64,000 nt of DNA from Lytechinus pictus (GCF_037042905.1 NC_087261.1:14148217-14212216); one strand, 5' to 3'. Counted from the stretch's first letter, positions 12,098 to 24,293 are shown. Made by a program: numbers and translations. Notes: generated by a model from the sequence alone, not told the origin.

Positions 12098-12270
12098 GTG
12101 CCGTGGCGCCTGGCTATACATGGAAAGTCACGGCTTCGATCCCCGACCGCGGCACCTATGCCCTTGATCGAGCAAGGCATTTAATCTACAATGCTCTTTT
12201 ATCCTGCTTTCAAATAAATGGAAATGCTGTATGCATTATTGGTAACTAGGTGTGCACTTAATTGTCTTAA
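12098..12270 (+). repeat. tRNA-derived SINE
   Basis: A head with GTGCCGTGGCGCCTGGC and a B box (CACGGCTTCGATCCCCGACC near 12129) is followed by GCGGCACCTATGCCCTTGA and a body with GCAAGGCATTTAATC. The tail is A-rich near 12284. The A box is weak. Confidence 0.6.
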
Positions 12271-12845
12271 CAAATAATGATAAAAGAAAAAAAAAAATAA
12301 TAGGCCTAATAATGACGATGATGAGTAGTGGATTATGATATCAATAACAGTAAACACCAATGGGCTTATACTGATAAAGATAATAGCAACAATTAACCCT
12401 TTTTATCATTAAATACCATATTCATCAGCATAAGTTTAATGACAATATAATTATCCAACTTTATTTGAATAACATCAATATCTTCGGCATACTTCATCAC
12501 CATCATCATTAACAAAAACTAACAATATTTTTAGCCACCATTTTTTTTTCATTTCCAACGCCATACGAACTTTTCATCCCAATCATCAACGCCGCCACCG
12601 TCATCTAAATTATGTTGCTAATGATGAACAACCATCTTTATCATTATCTTAATGTTTTTATTTCTTAAAGGAGGCGGAAAACACTCGTGCTAATAGGCCT
12701 ATTGTGTTATTGTAGTATCCATTATATATTAATGATGATGGACCCATGTTAAAATCAGTTTGTAAAAAAATGTTCGAATACTATTATGGAATATATTAAC
12801 GCATTAACTAATAAATACATTATGCTCTTTTTTTCGTTGACTTAC

Positions 12846-12909
12846 CATGGCGCCACGTAGCAGCGAAGAAGGCATACGTTATTATCCCGATGGTTCTCCG
12901 ACGATCCAT
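12846..12909 (-). CDS. first coding exon with signal peptide
   Basis: The minus-strand ATG at 12909 begins MDRRRTIGIITYAFFAATW, a short basic n-region followed by a hydrophobic core, as in a secretory signal peptide. After 21 codons plus one base, the exon ends at a perfect donor (GTAAGT, 12840-12845), so it leaves in phase 1. The presumed 5' UTR lies at higher coordinates, where ATGs are followed by early stops. The next recognisable minus-strand exon of compatible phase is the CCP exon at 3499-3696, about 9 kb downstream. A signal peptide plus CCP modules would make a secreted or membrane-anchored recognition protein. The exon is clear by splice signal and composition; joining it to the CCP exon is inference. 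Confidence 0.55.
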
Positions 12910-14100
12910 ACTTAATATCCTCCCTCTTATCGTTCCAGAGAGAATGTCCTTAGAAGGAAAGTCGTGCCACAAAACACAGTCCTTTGAGTCCTGTCATGAG
13001 GTCTTTTTTCTCCCAACTTTCGCTTACGGCAATTACATGTACTGGTTCAGACTGGCAAAGAAGACCAGTACTCAAGTTCTTGCAAAAACAACAATGCACA
13101 TGGAAGACAGCGTAACGTGTACACAGTCCACACAGAAAGAATCAAAAGAACCTGTTAATTCATTTCATAATCAATTTGCACGCCCAGATTATGATAACAT
13201 GCACGATGACTGCATGCTTAAGCTATCTCTCTCTCCATTGCTTACTGTATGTACAGAAGGGCGAACACCCACACTCCCTCGCAGTCCAACACAATAAAAC
13301 GTTTTGTTATCTCATGGGCGCTTTAGAAAAGGTGGATTTTCATATGCAAATGGCCTCTCTCAAAAGGGTCCCATGGTCTCGCTCTGTTGACTCGCAACCG
13401 ATCACACAGTCTCCATCCAACGAACGCAGGACTCATTTTGTGCCCCACCAAAGGTCTATTCCTACCCTTTTCTTTTATTGTTTACCACCACTCCTCATGA
13501 TTCATAAGGTGCGGTTAATACAATGGCGATATATGGGAGGTGAGTTAATCACTGTTCCTAATAATAGATGTTTTGAGAAAAGTTCATTAAAGAAATAAAT
13601 TTTGCCTAAACATGCACAATAGATGCAGGCCTATATAAAAGGTTTGATTTTAATATTACTTGAGACGCTTCCAAATGCATTAATGTAAAAACTGACCCTT
13701 TGTGTTGTTCTCTTCTGTAGAATTTGTTTGTCTTAACTTCACATTGTATGTTTTTCATAATTTTTTATGTATATTTGTCGTAGGGCCTCCAAGGACAACA
13801 GTATAAATCCCAATTACCAATTGAGCCATCCTAATAAAAAGACTTTAAATGAATGAATAAATAAATAAACTTGGTAGACTATCTCTGAGTACGTTTTCAA
13901 CTAGAGTCCAGACTGAATGACGTCTGATATTAGTAGATCAATAATTAATGGCAATGAAAATCCCTTCACATCATAGTAGTGGCTGCGAAACAATTTTAAA
14001 GTGTGTGTGGTATGAGAGGGTGTTTGTCTGAGTGTGCGGGGGGGTGGGGGGAGGTCGTGAATACCTCTCACCCCCAAAAAGGATGGGTAATTGGGTATCT
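12910..14100. other. 5' flank of the minus-strand signal-peptide gene; otherwise no gene
   Basis: Moderate GC up to about 13550, then AT-rich. Plus-strand frames at 12890-13297 and 13176-13598 overlap each other in different frames and have no recognisable domain. Confidence 0.4.
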
Positions 14101-14109
14101 TCCTATATT

Positions 14110-15120
14110 AATATTTCGAGCGCGTAGCGCGAGTAGATAATTTTTGATTTCCTGATCTGAAATTGGATTATAAGCACGTTTTAAATAAAGGACAAGCTGC
14201 GTATCTCAATAATATGCGTGCATGCCATTGATCTGAATTCAGCACTTAGCACTTTAAAAAAAATCTAAAAAATTAACGTGAAATTAGAGGATCGAATGTT
14301 CGAAGTCACGCCCCTTGGCTATATCATGTTGTACAGTGTGTATCAAAATAAACCAAACCACAATTGCAACATAAATTTTTACCGCAATCCATTTCCTTGA
14401 AGTCCCCAAAATTACATACTAAAAGTTTTTTAAAATCCATGAAGTGAAAAGACGGCTTATTTGCATAACTCCAAAATGGCGGCCATCGTGAGAATTTTCA
14501 GTTATGATTACCAATCGTAGTACAAACACTGGTCTGATCATAGCACTTTAAAAAAAAATATGATTAAAGCATTTACCTTTCACCGGTGTTATATCTTACC
14601 ATAGGCTTCATCTTAAAATTAAAATGCCAGTCAGATTTGACCTCTGCTGATCAATGACCTCAAAATATCAGAAAATCAATTTTTTTGCATCATTAGTTCA
14701 TGATAAATATAGTAATAATGCAAACAAAATTATTATTCAATATTGACTTTTAAAGTAACCTGGTATTCTAGAAAAAAATTTGTGTATTATAAATGTTGAC
14801 CTTTGACCCTGGAGCACTGGCAAAGGTCAATAACCTTAACATATAAGAATATTGATACTTAGCATCAGTGGTTTATGATAAACAGGCCTCTCGTGAAAAA
14901 AATTGCGATACAATTTATTTCAGCACAATGCATTCCACGAAGTGTCCAAAATGACATACTAAAAGTCCAGAAAAATCCATGTAGTGGAAAGACATCTAAT
15001 TTGCATAAATCCAAAATGGAGGCCATCGTGAGAATTTGTCATTTTTACAAATTATAGTAAAAACACTGGTCTAATCATAGCACTTTTAAAATTAATGATT
15101 AAAGCAATACATTTTCTTTC
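14110..15120. repeat. dispersed repeat array with a tandem copy of about 525 bp
   Basis: A motif GAGCGCGTAGCGCGAG starts the block at 14118. The segment near 14390-14595 (ATCCATGAAGTGAAAAGAC, CCAAAATGGCGGCCATCGTG, AAACACTGGTCTGATCATAG) recurs at 14925-15105 with substitutions. TTCACCGGTGTTATATC..CCATAGGCTTCAT near 14580 recurs at about 20798. The same family therefore lies on both sides of the DIRS element. Confidence 0.7.
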
Positions 15121-15162
15121 TTAGCAGAGGTATCCGATTTGCATAAAAATGCATGCGAGAGG

Positions 15163-15212
15163 AGTGTCTGAATTCCTAACTCTAACTTGTGTCTGAATTC
15201 CTAACTCTAACT
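15163..15212. repeat. short tandem duplication
   Basis: GTGTCTGAATTCCTAACTC and the following TAACTT occur twice in tandem (25-bp unit). Confidence 0.8.
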
Positions 15213-15529
15213 TGGAATTCACTGACCGAGTTCGACAGAGCACAGTACGGACGCCTTATTATCAACGCTTCTTCCACGTGTTAAACTCTATAGGCCTTAT
15301 CGTAATAGATCTACGTTTGGATTCTATGTGAAATATAAAATAATGGCGAATCAAGAAATTAACCTCGGGTTAGGCCACAAATTAAAGGCAGTTTCAGAAA
15401 ATTCTACTCAATAATCTGGAGTCCCTTCGCCTTCTTGTAAGCAATGCTACAAAGGAAGCATTGGCTCGTTTAAAGGTTGGGCTGGCTGTTTGATCATGTT
15501 GATTCTTCCATTGCCCGGGTCAGTGGAGC

Positions 15530-15745
15530 TTCTACAACTAAAAAAGGGCGTCTGAGATGTCTTTCGAAAGGTAATAAGGTACAATATGAATATAATTCTA
15601 GCCGCCAGGAGGAGTTGGAGAAGAAATTGGCCTTATGAGAGTAAGGTAAGCAGCGGGCGCAGCCCTTGCTTTGCTGAAGGAAGGTATTGCAGATATAACT
15701 AAAAGGAAGAAGCATATCAGAAAAGCAGATGAATCTGAAGCAGGT
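15530..15745 (+). pseudogene. gag-like remnant of the DIRS element
   Basis: The segments KGNKVQYEYNSS, then EELEKKLAL, then KEGIADITKRKKHIRKADES appear in neighbouring frames. This resembles the lysine-rich region that precedes pol in animal DIRS1-like elements. It is broken by frameshifts. Confidence 0.5.
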
Positions 15746-16389
15746 AAGTGAGATAAAGATGAATGAAAATGATGTTGAAAAAAAAAAAAAAAAAACGTCA
15801 GCCTTCCAAACTAGGCTATTGTTTTTGAAATTTATGAACGGTTTTACATAATAGATATGGCTTTATGTTGTTAATGGAAGCTGTTCGTTTTTCAGCGGAA
15901 TTACTTTTTGAATTAATTATGGGATATTAATCAAATAAATATATAGAGATCATATTTATATTTTAGTTTGGTCCGCAGTGGATAAATACTTGAGTGGAAT
16001 ATATTGACTACTCCTGGTCCGTCAGCGGGCCCTTCTAAATTAAGAAATACAGAAACAGAACATTGTTGAATTTGTTTCGGTTGGGAAACATCGAGTAACG
16101 TTAACTTATTGTTGATTCGACAAGATGTGCAGGGTAGGAGGAAGAATTTTATTTGAGAAATTATGAGTATGATCAATGAAATTCAGAACCTTTGGTTAAA
16201 GGTAGATTGAAGGCTTCCTAACAATTTGGAAATCAACTGATGCATCTCAATTTGTTGTGGATGTCACTGAACACGGTTACAAGTTACTAATAATAACATT
16301 AGTCAGCATTGACATATCGATCCCGATTTCGTTTCTGAAGCCTTTAACGACTTAAAAAGGGTTTGGTTGTTGAATCCACCACTGCGCCC

Positions 16390-17640
16390 CATGATGTTAA
16401 CCCCCTTTCAGATTCAATTCAGAGCTCAGATATAAAAAGAAACTGATTCTTGGTTTTAGTTATGTCAACTAACACTTGTGGAAGAACACTATTATACTTG
16501 AAGACTGGAATGTAGTCATGTCTTATTTAAAAAAGGGAGATTTTATGCTTTCCTTTGAACTTAAGCAAGGTTATCATCATTATGACATTTTTCAAGTACA
16601 TGAAAAATTGTAGGCTTTAGTTGGGATTTTGGTAGTGGTAAAAGCTTTTTCTCTTTTTCGGTTTTGCCATTGGGTTTGCAACAGCTCCTTATGTTTTCAT
16701 TACATGATTCAAGCCTATTGTTAATCATTGGCGTAGAAATTGTATTTTCATTGTTTTGTATATAGATGATTGGGTCGTGCGGCTTCCTTTGATTCATATG
16801 ATACTATGGTCAAGACGGTGAAAAATGACTTACTTGAAGCAGGTTTGATACCAAATGTTGAGAAATATCTCAATGGACTCCTGTCCAGTGTTTGGATTGG
16901 TTAGGATTACCATGGGAAAGTAGACTAGCTTGTATAAAGATTACTGAAAGAAGGATGAAAGATCTTGAGTTATGTTTAGATTCATTTCAAGCAGAATTGC
17001 CTGAGGTTTCAGCACGAAAGGTCGTAGTTATATTTGGAAAGATGCATTGTATCCAGTGTTTGTGTTTGGCACAGTTACTCAATTTAAAACCAGACGTATG
17101 CATCACGAAATCATCCGGAGGGTACATTGGGATAGGACATAATGTGATCAATAGTGATAATGATTTAATATTCGTGTTCTTCATCTGGATAAGAATTTGC
17201 ATATTCTTAACGTAAACATTATTTCTGCATATTCAGTTCCACAGACTTTCATCTATTCTGATGCAAGTCCATCATGCTGCTGGGCCTGGGTTTCTGAGTG
17301 CGCAGGCATGAAGAAATGGCATGAAAATGGTATGAGATTGGATTGAGTTTGAAATGGTTAAAAGCTCCACTTGGAGAGAACTCAAGTGATCAGTAAGTAT
17401 GACACTGCAAACAGTTGTATCTCACTTGAGACATAAAACCGTCAAGGTCTGCTGTGATAATAAAAGGAGTAGAATCTATTGTAAATAAAGGAAGTTTTAT
17501 TGCAGGATTGCATAGGTTGAGTTTGCACATCTTTAAGTTCTGTAAAGAAAATCATATTGGTCTTCATGTTTATCCGGTTCCCAGGGAGGAGAACCGTTGT
17601 GCAGATGTACTACTGTATTAAGTCGCATCTTTGATTTTGA
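16390..17640 (+). pseudogene. DIRS reverse transcriptase/RNase H remnant
   Basis: The RT palm is traceable across frames: a LDLxYVN-like start near 16445, F-D/E-LKQGYHH near 16552 (motif A), a PFGL-like region near 16665 (motif B), YIDDW near 16760 (motif C) and then DWLGLPWESRL at 16892. RNase H shows YSDASPSCCWAW near 17255, STWREL near 17370, a CDN near 17452 and a REENRCADV end near 17590. The longest intact piece is about 107 codons (16892-17215). At least six stops or shifts interrupt it, so no enzyme can be made. Confidence 0.8.
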
Positions 17641-18959
17641 TTATTGGGATGTGTCAGGTGAAATTTTTGGGGTTTTGGACAAACATGGGGCCCGCACTGT
17701 CGACAGATCTGCGGACGATTTTGATTTAAAAATGAAGAAGTTTAATTCTAAATATTGGTGTCCCCTATAACAGCTCATGTTGATTCCTTCTCATGTGATT
17801 GGTCGGGTATTACTTAGTGGTTAGTTCCACCTATCGAAAGTACTGATCAACATGTCAAGATTTCTTCTGCTCGGTGGCTTGGTTGTTCCCTTTTGGCCCT
17901 CAGCACCCTTCTAGCCATATTCATTTCTCTGAACACAGTAATTTTCGTTCCTTGGTTTCTGAATACTTCAAAATAGATAATCCATTTTTGGGACAAAGAA
18001 ATTCCGAAGCCCAGTATTATGTCTACGCCTTCATGGCATAAGAGTTTCTTTTTTTGGACACACTATGTTGGTATGTAATAATTATCCAATTGATGGAGGT
18101 TAATTCAAAATACTACTGTTGGAATGCAGCATATTGTCATTATTACATTTTATTACATTATTACATTATTACGCATGGCATAGAGCAAAGAAGTGGTGAT
18201 GACAATTGGAGAACGTGACGATTATGTTGAAGGAAATTCATTATGAATATTGACAAGGAATTGATATGAGATTCATTCTCAAATATGAGATTCATTCTCA
18301 AGTTAGTTATATTCTACTAAAGGCGAATCCCATATGAGGAAATTGGTGATAATTGGAAATATTCAAAGTCTTGAATATACAGAATTCTCGAAAATAAATT
18401 GTGTTTAAGGAAGTTACATTTTTTGTTGTTGTTTTAAAGGCAAAAATAAATATTGTCTAAAACGAAATGAATACCAAAGCTTACAGTCGTGTTTATGCCT
18501 TCAGGACGATTTGAAGGAATTGCGATATGAAATTGTAATCCAATGAATACCCTACTAAAATGTGAGTTAATATATAAAACCACCTGGTTTGAGTATAGCT
18601 GCATAGCTATAGAGCATCATAGAAGTTATGAAATTTGGAGAAGTTGATAAAAAGATTGAAATTGAAAATTTGTCTCAATTTGAATATGAATATAATGTAT
18701 TGAAATATACTTGTATAAAAATTATGTTCATCTTGTTCTTACTAAAAATCCAGAAATTCAATACAGGACAGGTATGATATAACTTGAACAAGGTTATGAC
18801 AGCTTCGAGAGCTGATAACACTGAGTAAATACAACAAAGCGTTGATAGTCTGAAATGATTGGTGTAGCTAAATAAGGTATATTCTGACTTAACTCAGCAA
18901 AACCAGAAGACAGTCATGACAGTAGTCACTATCTTACCGGGCTATCTTATTCAATTGCA

Positions 18960-19740
18960 TAAAGAGAAGCTCCGTATCTAGGATAGAGTCGGCTTTTTAC
19001 GCCATTAAGTGGCACTTTGACTGTAATCCAAGCAATGTTAGCCTATGTGATCGCAAGTTCAGACATACTAATTTACAATGTTTAAATAAATTACTAAACA
19101 AACCGATGGTTAAGAAGGAAGTTATAACTTAAGACATTTTGCAAGCATTTCTTGAGAATTATGGGTGTTCAACCAGTCTATTAGATATTCGATTATGTGC
19201 TATGAGTTTGATTTTCTACGCATACTTTCTACGATTTGATGAAATGATACATATTCGTAAATGTGACTTAGACTTGTATTTGTCTCAAGTGAACGTTTTC
19301 ATCATGAAATGTACAACCGATATTTACAGGCAAGGAGCTTGTGTTCTTATATAGGTGCTACAAATTACCCACCTGCTGAGTATTAGCATTACGGAAATAT
19401 TATTTTGGTAGCAGACGTGCTTAACGATACCTCTAAAGAAGAAATTCTTTTCAGGCCTCTAAATAACTGTAAATCAAGTAATACTTATACGTTAAGATGT
19501 GGATAGTTGTCCTACATGTATACTAGACTTTGGCATTGTTGAGAGATGCTTGGCGTAAGGAGGGTTGAATCCAAAAATGTTGGCATTCATAGTCTTCGAA
19601 TTGATGGAGCCACAGCAGCAGCAAAATTCGTGTGTTCCTGATATAGGTTGTTCAAGAAACATGGTAGATGGAGCTCGGAAAATGCATATATTATAAGGAT
19701 AAATTGAAGGATCGTCTAATTTAGTTTCTATGATATCGGG
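18960..19740 (+). pseudogene. DIRS tyrosine recombinase remnant
   Basis: The fragments CNPSNVSLC, PMVKKEVIT, SLLDIRLCAMSL and FLRFDEMIHIRKCDLD (19139-19354, including the first catalytic Arg) are followed by HSLRIDGATAAA (19588; the H-x-x-R box) and KKHGRWSSENAYI (about 19655; GRW and distal Tyr region). The match to DIRS1-type recombinases is clear by motif order. Stops occur between blocks and inside the last one. Confidence 0.8.
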
Positions 19741-21120
19741 GCTTTAGAATTAAATTTTACCAGGTAATTTAGCCTCACATGTAACTTGTTACAGATGGAC
19801 TGCAGGTGTTCACAAGAAATTGTTGAACGAGACATGTTGTATTGTCATCAATATTCATCAAACGTTGACTAAAATTGAAATGATTGTGTTCTTTAATTCT
19901 TGTTCTTGTTTACCCGTTCTTTGATTGACTGATATAGGGAGCAGAGCTATGTTTAGCTTGTCTTGCCGTCGAAGCTGGGTGCTCCCCTTGAAACGGGTAT
20001 ATTTTGTAAAGTATACTTTTTATATATAGCGATCGTGAAGCGTGAGCAGACAATTATTGATATTCTGATCTGAAACTGGATGATTTAAGTACATTTAAAT
20101 AAAGAACATGCAGGCTATCGCGCATGTTTTAGATTTAGACCTAGAATCTGGGCATTCTGAGTGCATTTTTTTAATGGAACTTTATAGAATACACGAAGAC
20201 AATAGGGACTTGGCAAATCAAACAATGTGACCACGCAGCGTGAGCTTAAAATGTTGATTATGTAGACCATAAAACGGACATTTTACAGAGCACTTAAATT
20301 TGTAAATGGAAAAAATAATGAAAGCTCGATGTCCGAGCTAGAATATGTTTTGTATATTGACTTCAAAACTTGCTCCATATTAGCTCCATATCAGCCCGGA
20401 TTGAGCAAGATATGAATCTCATCGAACGGGCAATTCTGGCGCAAAGCGCAAGCAAAAATTTTATATAGTAACATGAAAGATTTGTTGGTTTTTTTTTTGC
20501 AAGTCTTCCCCTCACATTATTTCATTCACTCGTCTTCCTCCTCTTATTTTCCTCTTCTCTTTTTTTCTGTCTTTCTCCTTCTTTTCCTTTTTTCTTTTCG
20601 TCTTTCACCCTTTTTTTAATTTTTTTTTGCTCTGCCAATTTTCTCGGGGGGGGGGGGGGGCACACCAAATCTCAGGGGGGGGGGGCACGTGCCCCCCCCC
20701 CCCGTAGCTACACCATTGGTTGTGCTTAAGGATAGTGAGGCGTGATTGAAAATAATTTATTCACGATTGAGAGTCGAATTAGGGAATAATTTAACTTTCA
20801 CCAGTGTTACATCTTACCATAGGCTTCATTTAAAAATTCCAATGCAATTCAGATTTGACCTCTCCTGATCTCTTTAGGACAATGACCTTAAGGTCAATGA
20901 CTTTAAAATTTCAGAATATTGATGTTTTGCATCCATATTTCTTGATTAGCATGTTCATGTTAAAATATTTTTAATATCGACTTATGTTGAAATTTGAGGA
21001 TCTTTAAGGATAACTGACCTTAAAATGTAAAAATATTGGTAGTCGGCATCACTGGTTAATATGATAAATATTTATATTTTGAGGTAATTGAGCTTTCACT
21101 TTCCTCAGCAGTCAAATGTT
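19741..21120. repeat. right half of the dispersed array (GCGTGAGC motif and TTCACCAGTGTTAC unit)
   Basis: GATCGTGAAGCGTGAGCAGA (20032), ACCACGCAGCGTGAGC (20231) and GCGCAAAGCGCAAGC (20435) repeat the motif seen at 14118. The unit TTTCACCAGTGTTACATC..CATAGGCTTCAT at 20797 matches 14578. A pyrimidine-rich stretch lies at 20515-20640, followed by poly-G/poly-C at 20646-20703. Confidence 0.65.
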
Positions 21121-21208
21121 GAGATCTGCGATCCTTACCCAAATGATCTGTTAAAAATTACAAAACTATATCATCCGTATAGTTGTAAATCTTTATGAAA
21201 CGGTCTCC

Positions 21209-21301
21209 AGGGGCCCGTTCATAAAGATACCATGGTAACTGTCATAATAATGATAATGGCAACGTTAAAACAGGTGTAACTCTTTATGAAACGGGCCCCA
21301 G
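21209..21301. repeat. short palindromic MITE with GGGGCCCGTTCATAAAG ends
   Basis: The left end GGGGCCCGTTCATAAAGA and the right end TCTTTATGAAACGGGCCCCA are inverted repeats of about 20 bp around a 50-bp centre. The body has TGGTAACTGTCATAATAATG. Confidence 0.75.
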
Positions 21302-21739
21302 GTCTTTTTTTGCTAGTACATTCCTGACTGAGGTTAGAGCATTGGGGAGTTTTGACATATGCGAAATGCCTCAATTAAATTTTTGCTGTTATCATCTATG
21401 TATACTCCCCGAGAGACTTGCATTTTTCCTATCTAGATTGTAACCTGGTGCATGTAGTTCTTTAGAAGGGAGATGCAACTTACCATGATGCTGGTTGACA
21501 CTGCACTTCTCTTCCCATATAACTTGCACTAGTCATAATGGTGACTCTGCCAGAGGTTGGACAGAATCATATGTTTCCTAGATTTTAGGCTCTTTCAACT
21601 AGTTTGGCATCATAGAATGGATGGACGCTATATCTTTGCTTTGCTGAGAGCTCTGTGGTATAGCCACTGATCTGCGTATATCAGATGGGAAATACCTGAC
21701 AGGACATACAGACTCTTCACATTTTTTGGCCTAAGATAC

Positions 21740-22560
21740 TTTGTGATAGTCCCACAAGTGTTGTCTAGAGGTAGGTCCAAGACAGGACATGCATACTCTG
21801 TAGCAGAATATTGGTGGAGGAGTTTGTCAGTTCCGGAGAAGGTAATTATGCATCCTCACTTCCCCCCTTCACTCTTGATGTGGCTGATCAAGGGTGACAC
21901 CAAGATATATGCACGGTCGCAGTGCTAGAAGGGAATTCCAACCATAGGTTGCTTTGAGTTTCCTCCAAGCATGAGGATTGTGGGGATGAAACAAGCTAAC
22001 CTTGGTCTTTGGGTTTGAAGAACACTGGACTCGAGCAAGAACACTACACTAAGTCAATTCTTTTGAATTCTTTACCTGCTGGTCTTCCTGTTGAGCTCCA
22101 TAAACAGATGTATGTTTTCTAGTAGAAGTTTGATGAGTTTTTTTTTCAGATGAATGCCATCAATGTTTTGTATAGTTATACGAGTAGACCACAGTATCAG
22201 ATGCAGCTGTTAATTCAACAAAATTTTCTACACCCGTAAGTTAGTTACCTTATCAAGTCGGAAGTCCTCAGTGAACTGGGTCTGGTTGAGAACCTAGCCG
22301 GTTCCCAAGTTAAAAACCAGCCTGGTTAGGAATAGGATATGTTCTATAATGGGACCATCTTTTGTACAGGATGAGATGCTCAAGTAGCTTGTAGAGATAT
22401 CAGAATAGGGCGATTGGCCTGTAGATTTTCGGCACATTTGGATTTTTCCCAGGTTTGAGGAATTACTTTAGCCTTCCTCAAAATTTCTGGAAGATGGGAC
22501 TGTGTAGCACATTGTTAAACAGGCTGACAAGCCATTCTTAAGCAATACGATCAAAATGTC
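21740..22560 (-). mobile_element. decayed non-LTR retrotransposon (LINE) fragment
   Basis: On the minus strand, degraded reverse-transcriptase segments follow one another: PKIYRPIALF and YKLLEHLILYK (about 22440-22340; fingers), an FVELTAASDTV motif-A relic (about 22220), NPKKTQVSLFHPHNPHAWRKLK (about 22010-21940), then LGVTLDQP (about 21890) and a YSATEYACP-like relic (about 21760). The order matches the RT and downstream region of animal LINE ORF2. Stops and shifts are frequent. The clade cannot be assigned by eye. Confidence 0.65.
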
Positions 22561-23118
22561 TCATTTACTCAGAGGGATGTCACCGAAGCGTGCTGCCTTT
22601 CCCTCTTCAATATGAATATCCAGGTGAAGTCTCCATCGGACTGGTCCCGTGGAAGATATTCAGTTTGGTTTGGCTTGTACTGGGTTGCTCTATTCAGCAG
22701 AAGCTGGATAGTAAACTAGTTAAGTTTATTATTCTAAATACACTGACCTTTGAAAGTTTCAGGGTTAAATGTCACAACTTTTAATTTTCTCATGTATCAA
22801 GGGACCTTAGAGGTTAAAATTAACTATTGGATCTCAGAATACTGGTCACGTCTATCGGAAGGTAGCGTTTTAGGTCCGTCCCACTTACAGACGTTAGTAT
22901 TAGTTTTCAAAACAGCTACGCTGGTGCTTTCTGGAACTTAAAGGATTTATTGTCAAATGCCCTTCGTGAATAGTCGAGGGTAGGTGAACTGATTTTTTTT
23001 TCTTGACAAAATATGGGACTTTAGGAAAACCTTCATTGGCCCGAATTCACATGGACAGTTTTCCATTGATTTTTTATAAATTGTCCTCCTTAAATTAAAT
23101 GAAAATGAAATGAATTAA
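22561..23118. other. non-coding; possibly upstream LINE remains
   Basis: Weak plus-strand frames only (22590-22784, 22750-22941). No domain recognised. Confidence 0.35.
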
Positions 23119-23532
23119 GGCGACCGCACACCTTACGATTGGTCTGCGACCCGATTTCAGAATAAAATGTAGTAGAATTTGATGCTAATATTGAGACTTG
23201 GAATATATTACTGTGTAATGTTCTAAATCATCTTACGAATACCTATGTTCAAATCTGTGACTATGCTATCATCCTTCTTAGAATAAAAGCGAATTTAATA
23301 TCTAGTCGCAATGACGTCATAGCAGTCGTACGATTGGCTACGATTTGAAACTAATTTGGCCTTTACTCCAAAATAAGGGCTTGCAATCTTTCAAAATTGT
23401 TATATTAGTATTCTTTCAATTGATTTTAACCTCAAATAAAATGATATGTTTCATTCACATTTTAAGAAAATGAGCAAAATGCGATTTGTTCCAAAATCGG
23501 ATCGCGAACAGTCGTAAGATGTGCGGTGGCCT
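23119..23532. repeat. TIR MITE, about 414 bp
   Basis: The left end GGCGACCGCACACCTTACGA and the right end TCGTAAGATGTGCGGTGGCC are inverted. The next inner blocks, GACCCGATTT and AAAATCGGATC, also pair. It is non-coding, and a second member, interrupted by another element, lies at 3778-4440. Confidence 0.8.
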
Positions 23533-23692
23533 TTATACGGCGCGGTGGTAACTGTAGCATTGACCGTGGCCGATGATGTCATACGAACAGCAGTATTTGA
23601 CGTTACTGCTGTTGCTGAAAAATCTGATTTTAGATGTAAGTGCAAGAATGATGATAAGCATGGTTATAATGTAACAATAATGGACATTATTT

Positions 23693-23757
23693 ACCGTGTT
23701 TACACGTGCATCGGCTTTTGGTTCAGAACCAGAAGCCGATGCAAGTGTAAACAGGGT
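23693..23757. repeat. near-perfect hairpin palindrome
   Basis: CGTGTTTACACGTGCATCGG continues to TTTTGGTTC. After one base, the inverse follows with two mismatches and a small bulge (GAACCAGAAGCCGATGCA..GTGTAAACA). The stem is about 31 bp. Confidence 0.8.
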
Positions 23758-24104
23758 ATTAGACACATAGATCCTTATCATTTGATTGGTTGGTCGATAT
23801 CGATCATTCAACCCATTTTACAATTTTTGTCAATGATGGCATCAACCGTGCAATTTTGGATCCATTCATCGTGCAATTTTGGATCCATACGATTTTGTCC
23901 ATTGCACGCGCGCGCGCCGAGACAGCGCAGCAGGCACCACACAACTTGCCACACAACCACTCGTGTTTGCAGTGCGCATGTTGTATGTAAGCGATAATCA
24001 GCAGACCGAGCTCGTACCAAATGACCATATTTTTCATCGAAATTCACAAATTTCATATGAAAAAGAATTAATTTTTAGGTATCATATAAGCCAAATTGTT
24101 CTCC

Positions 24105-24245
24105 ATTCGTGCAATGGACATACTAGGCCTACTTTCTTCGGTGAAAGATGAAATGAATGATCCATTCAAATTGGCTATACACCTCGTTGAATGGATCCTT
24201 TCATCTTTCACCCCGTGAAGTATTCTGCCCATTGCACACATGGAC
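24105..24245. repeat. foldback repeat around GGTGAAAGATGAAA
   Basis: TCGGTGAAAGATGAAATGAA, then GATCCATTCAA, is matched in inverse by TTGAATGGATCC and TTTCATCTTTCACC. The outer arms share GTGCAATGG / CCATTGCAC. Confidence 0.7.
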
Positions 24246-24293
24246 ATTCATTATTTGTATATTAACGATTTTCCACAAAATATGGAATTGCCT

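Larger units (their letters stand above)
15350..19740 (+). mobile_element. decayed DIRS1-type tyrosine-recombinase retrotransposon
   Basis: In order on the plus strand there are remnants of a gag-like region (15530-15745), RT (16390-16990), RNase H (17236-17640), the DIRS pol C-terminal domain (17690-17960; TVDRSADDFDLKMKKFNSKYW) and a tyrosine recombinase (18960-19735). This order, and the C-terminal domain after RNase H, fit DIRS1-like elements rather than LTR elements. Every part carries stops and frame changes, so the copy is long dead. The terminal repeats could not be located. Repeats of one family flank both sides, so the element probably landed in a pre-existing array. Confidence 0.8.

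Noticed and set aside
12847-12915. Plus-strand ACCATGG start with a 22-codon ORF
   Set aside because: It lies antisense to the signal-peptide exon, which has a perfect donor and a clear hydrophobic core; the plus-strand frame stops at once and has no splice support.
12890-13598. Two overlapping plus-strand ORFs of 135 and 140 codons
   Set aside because: They overlap in different frames, with no motif or splice context; likely chance in moderately GC-rich DNA.
23521-24151. Several overlapping ORFs on both strands
   Set aside because: They are reading frames through palindromes and foldbacks, mirrored on both strands.
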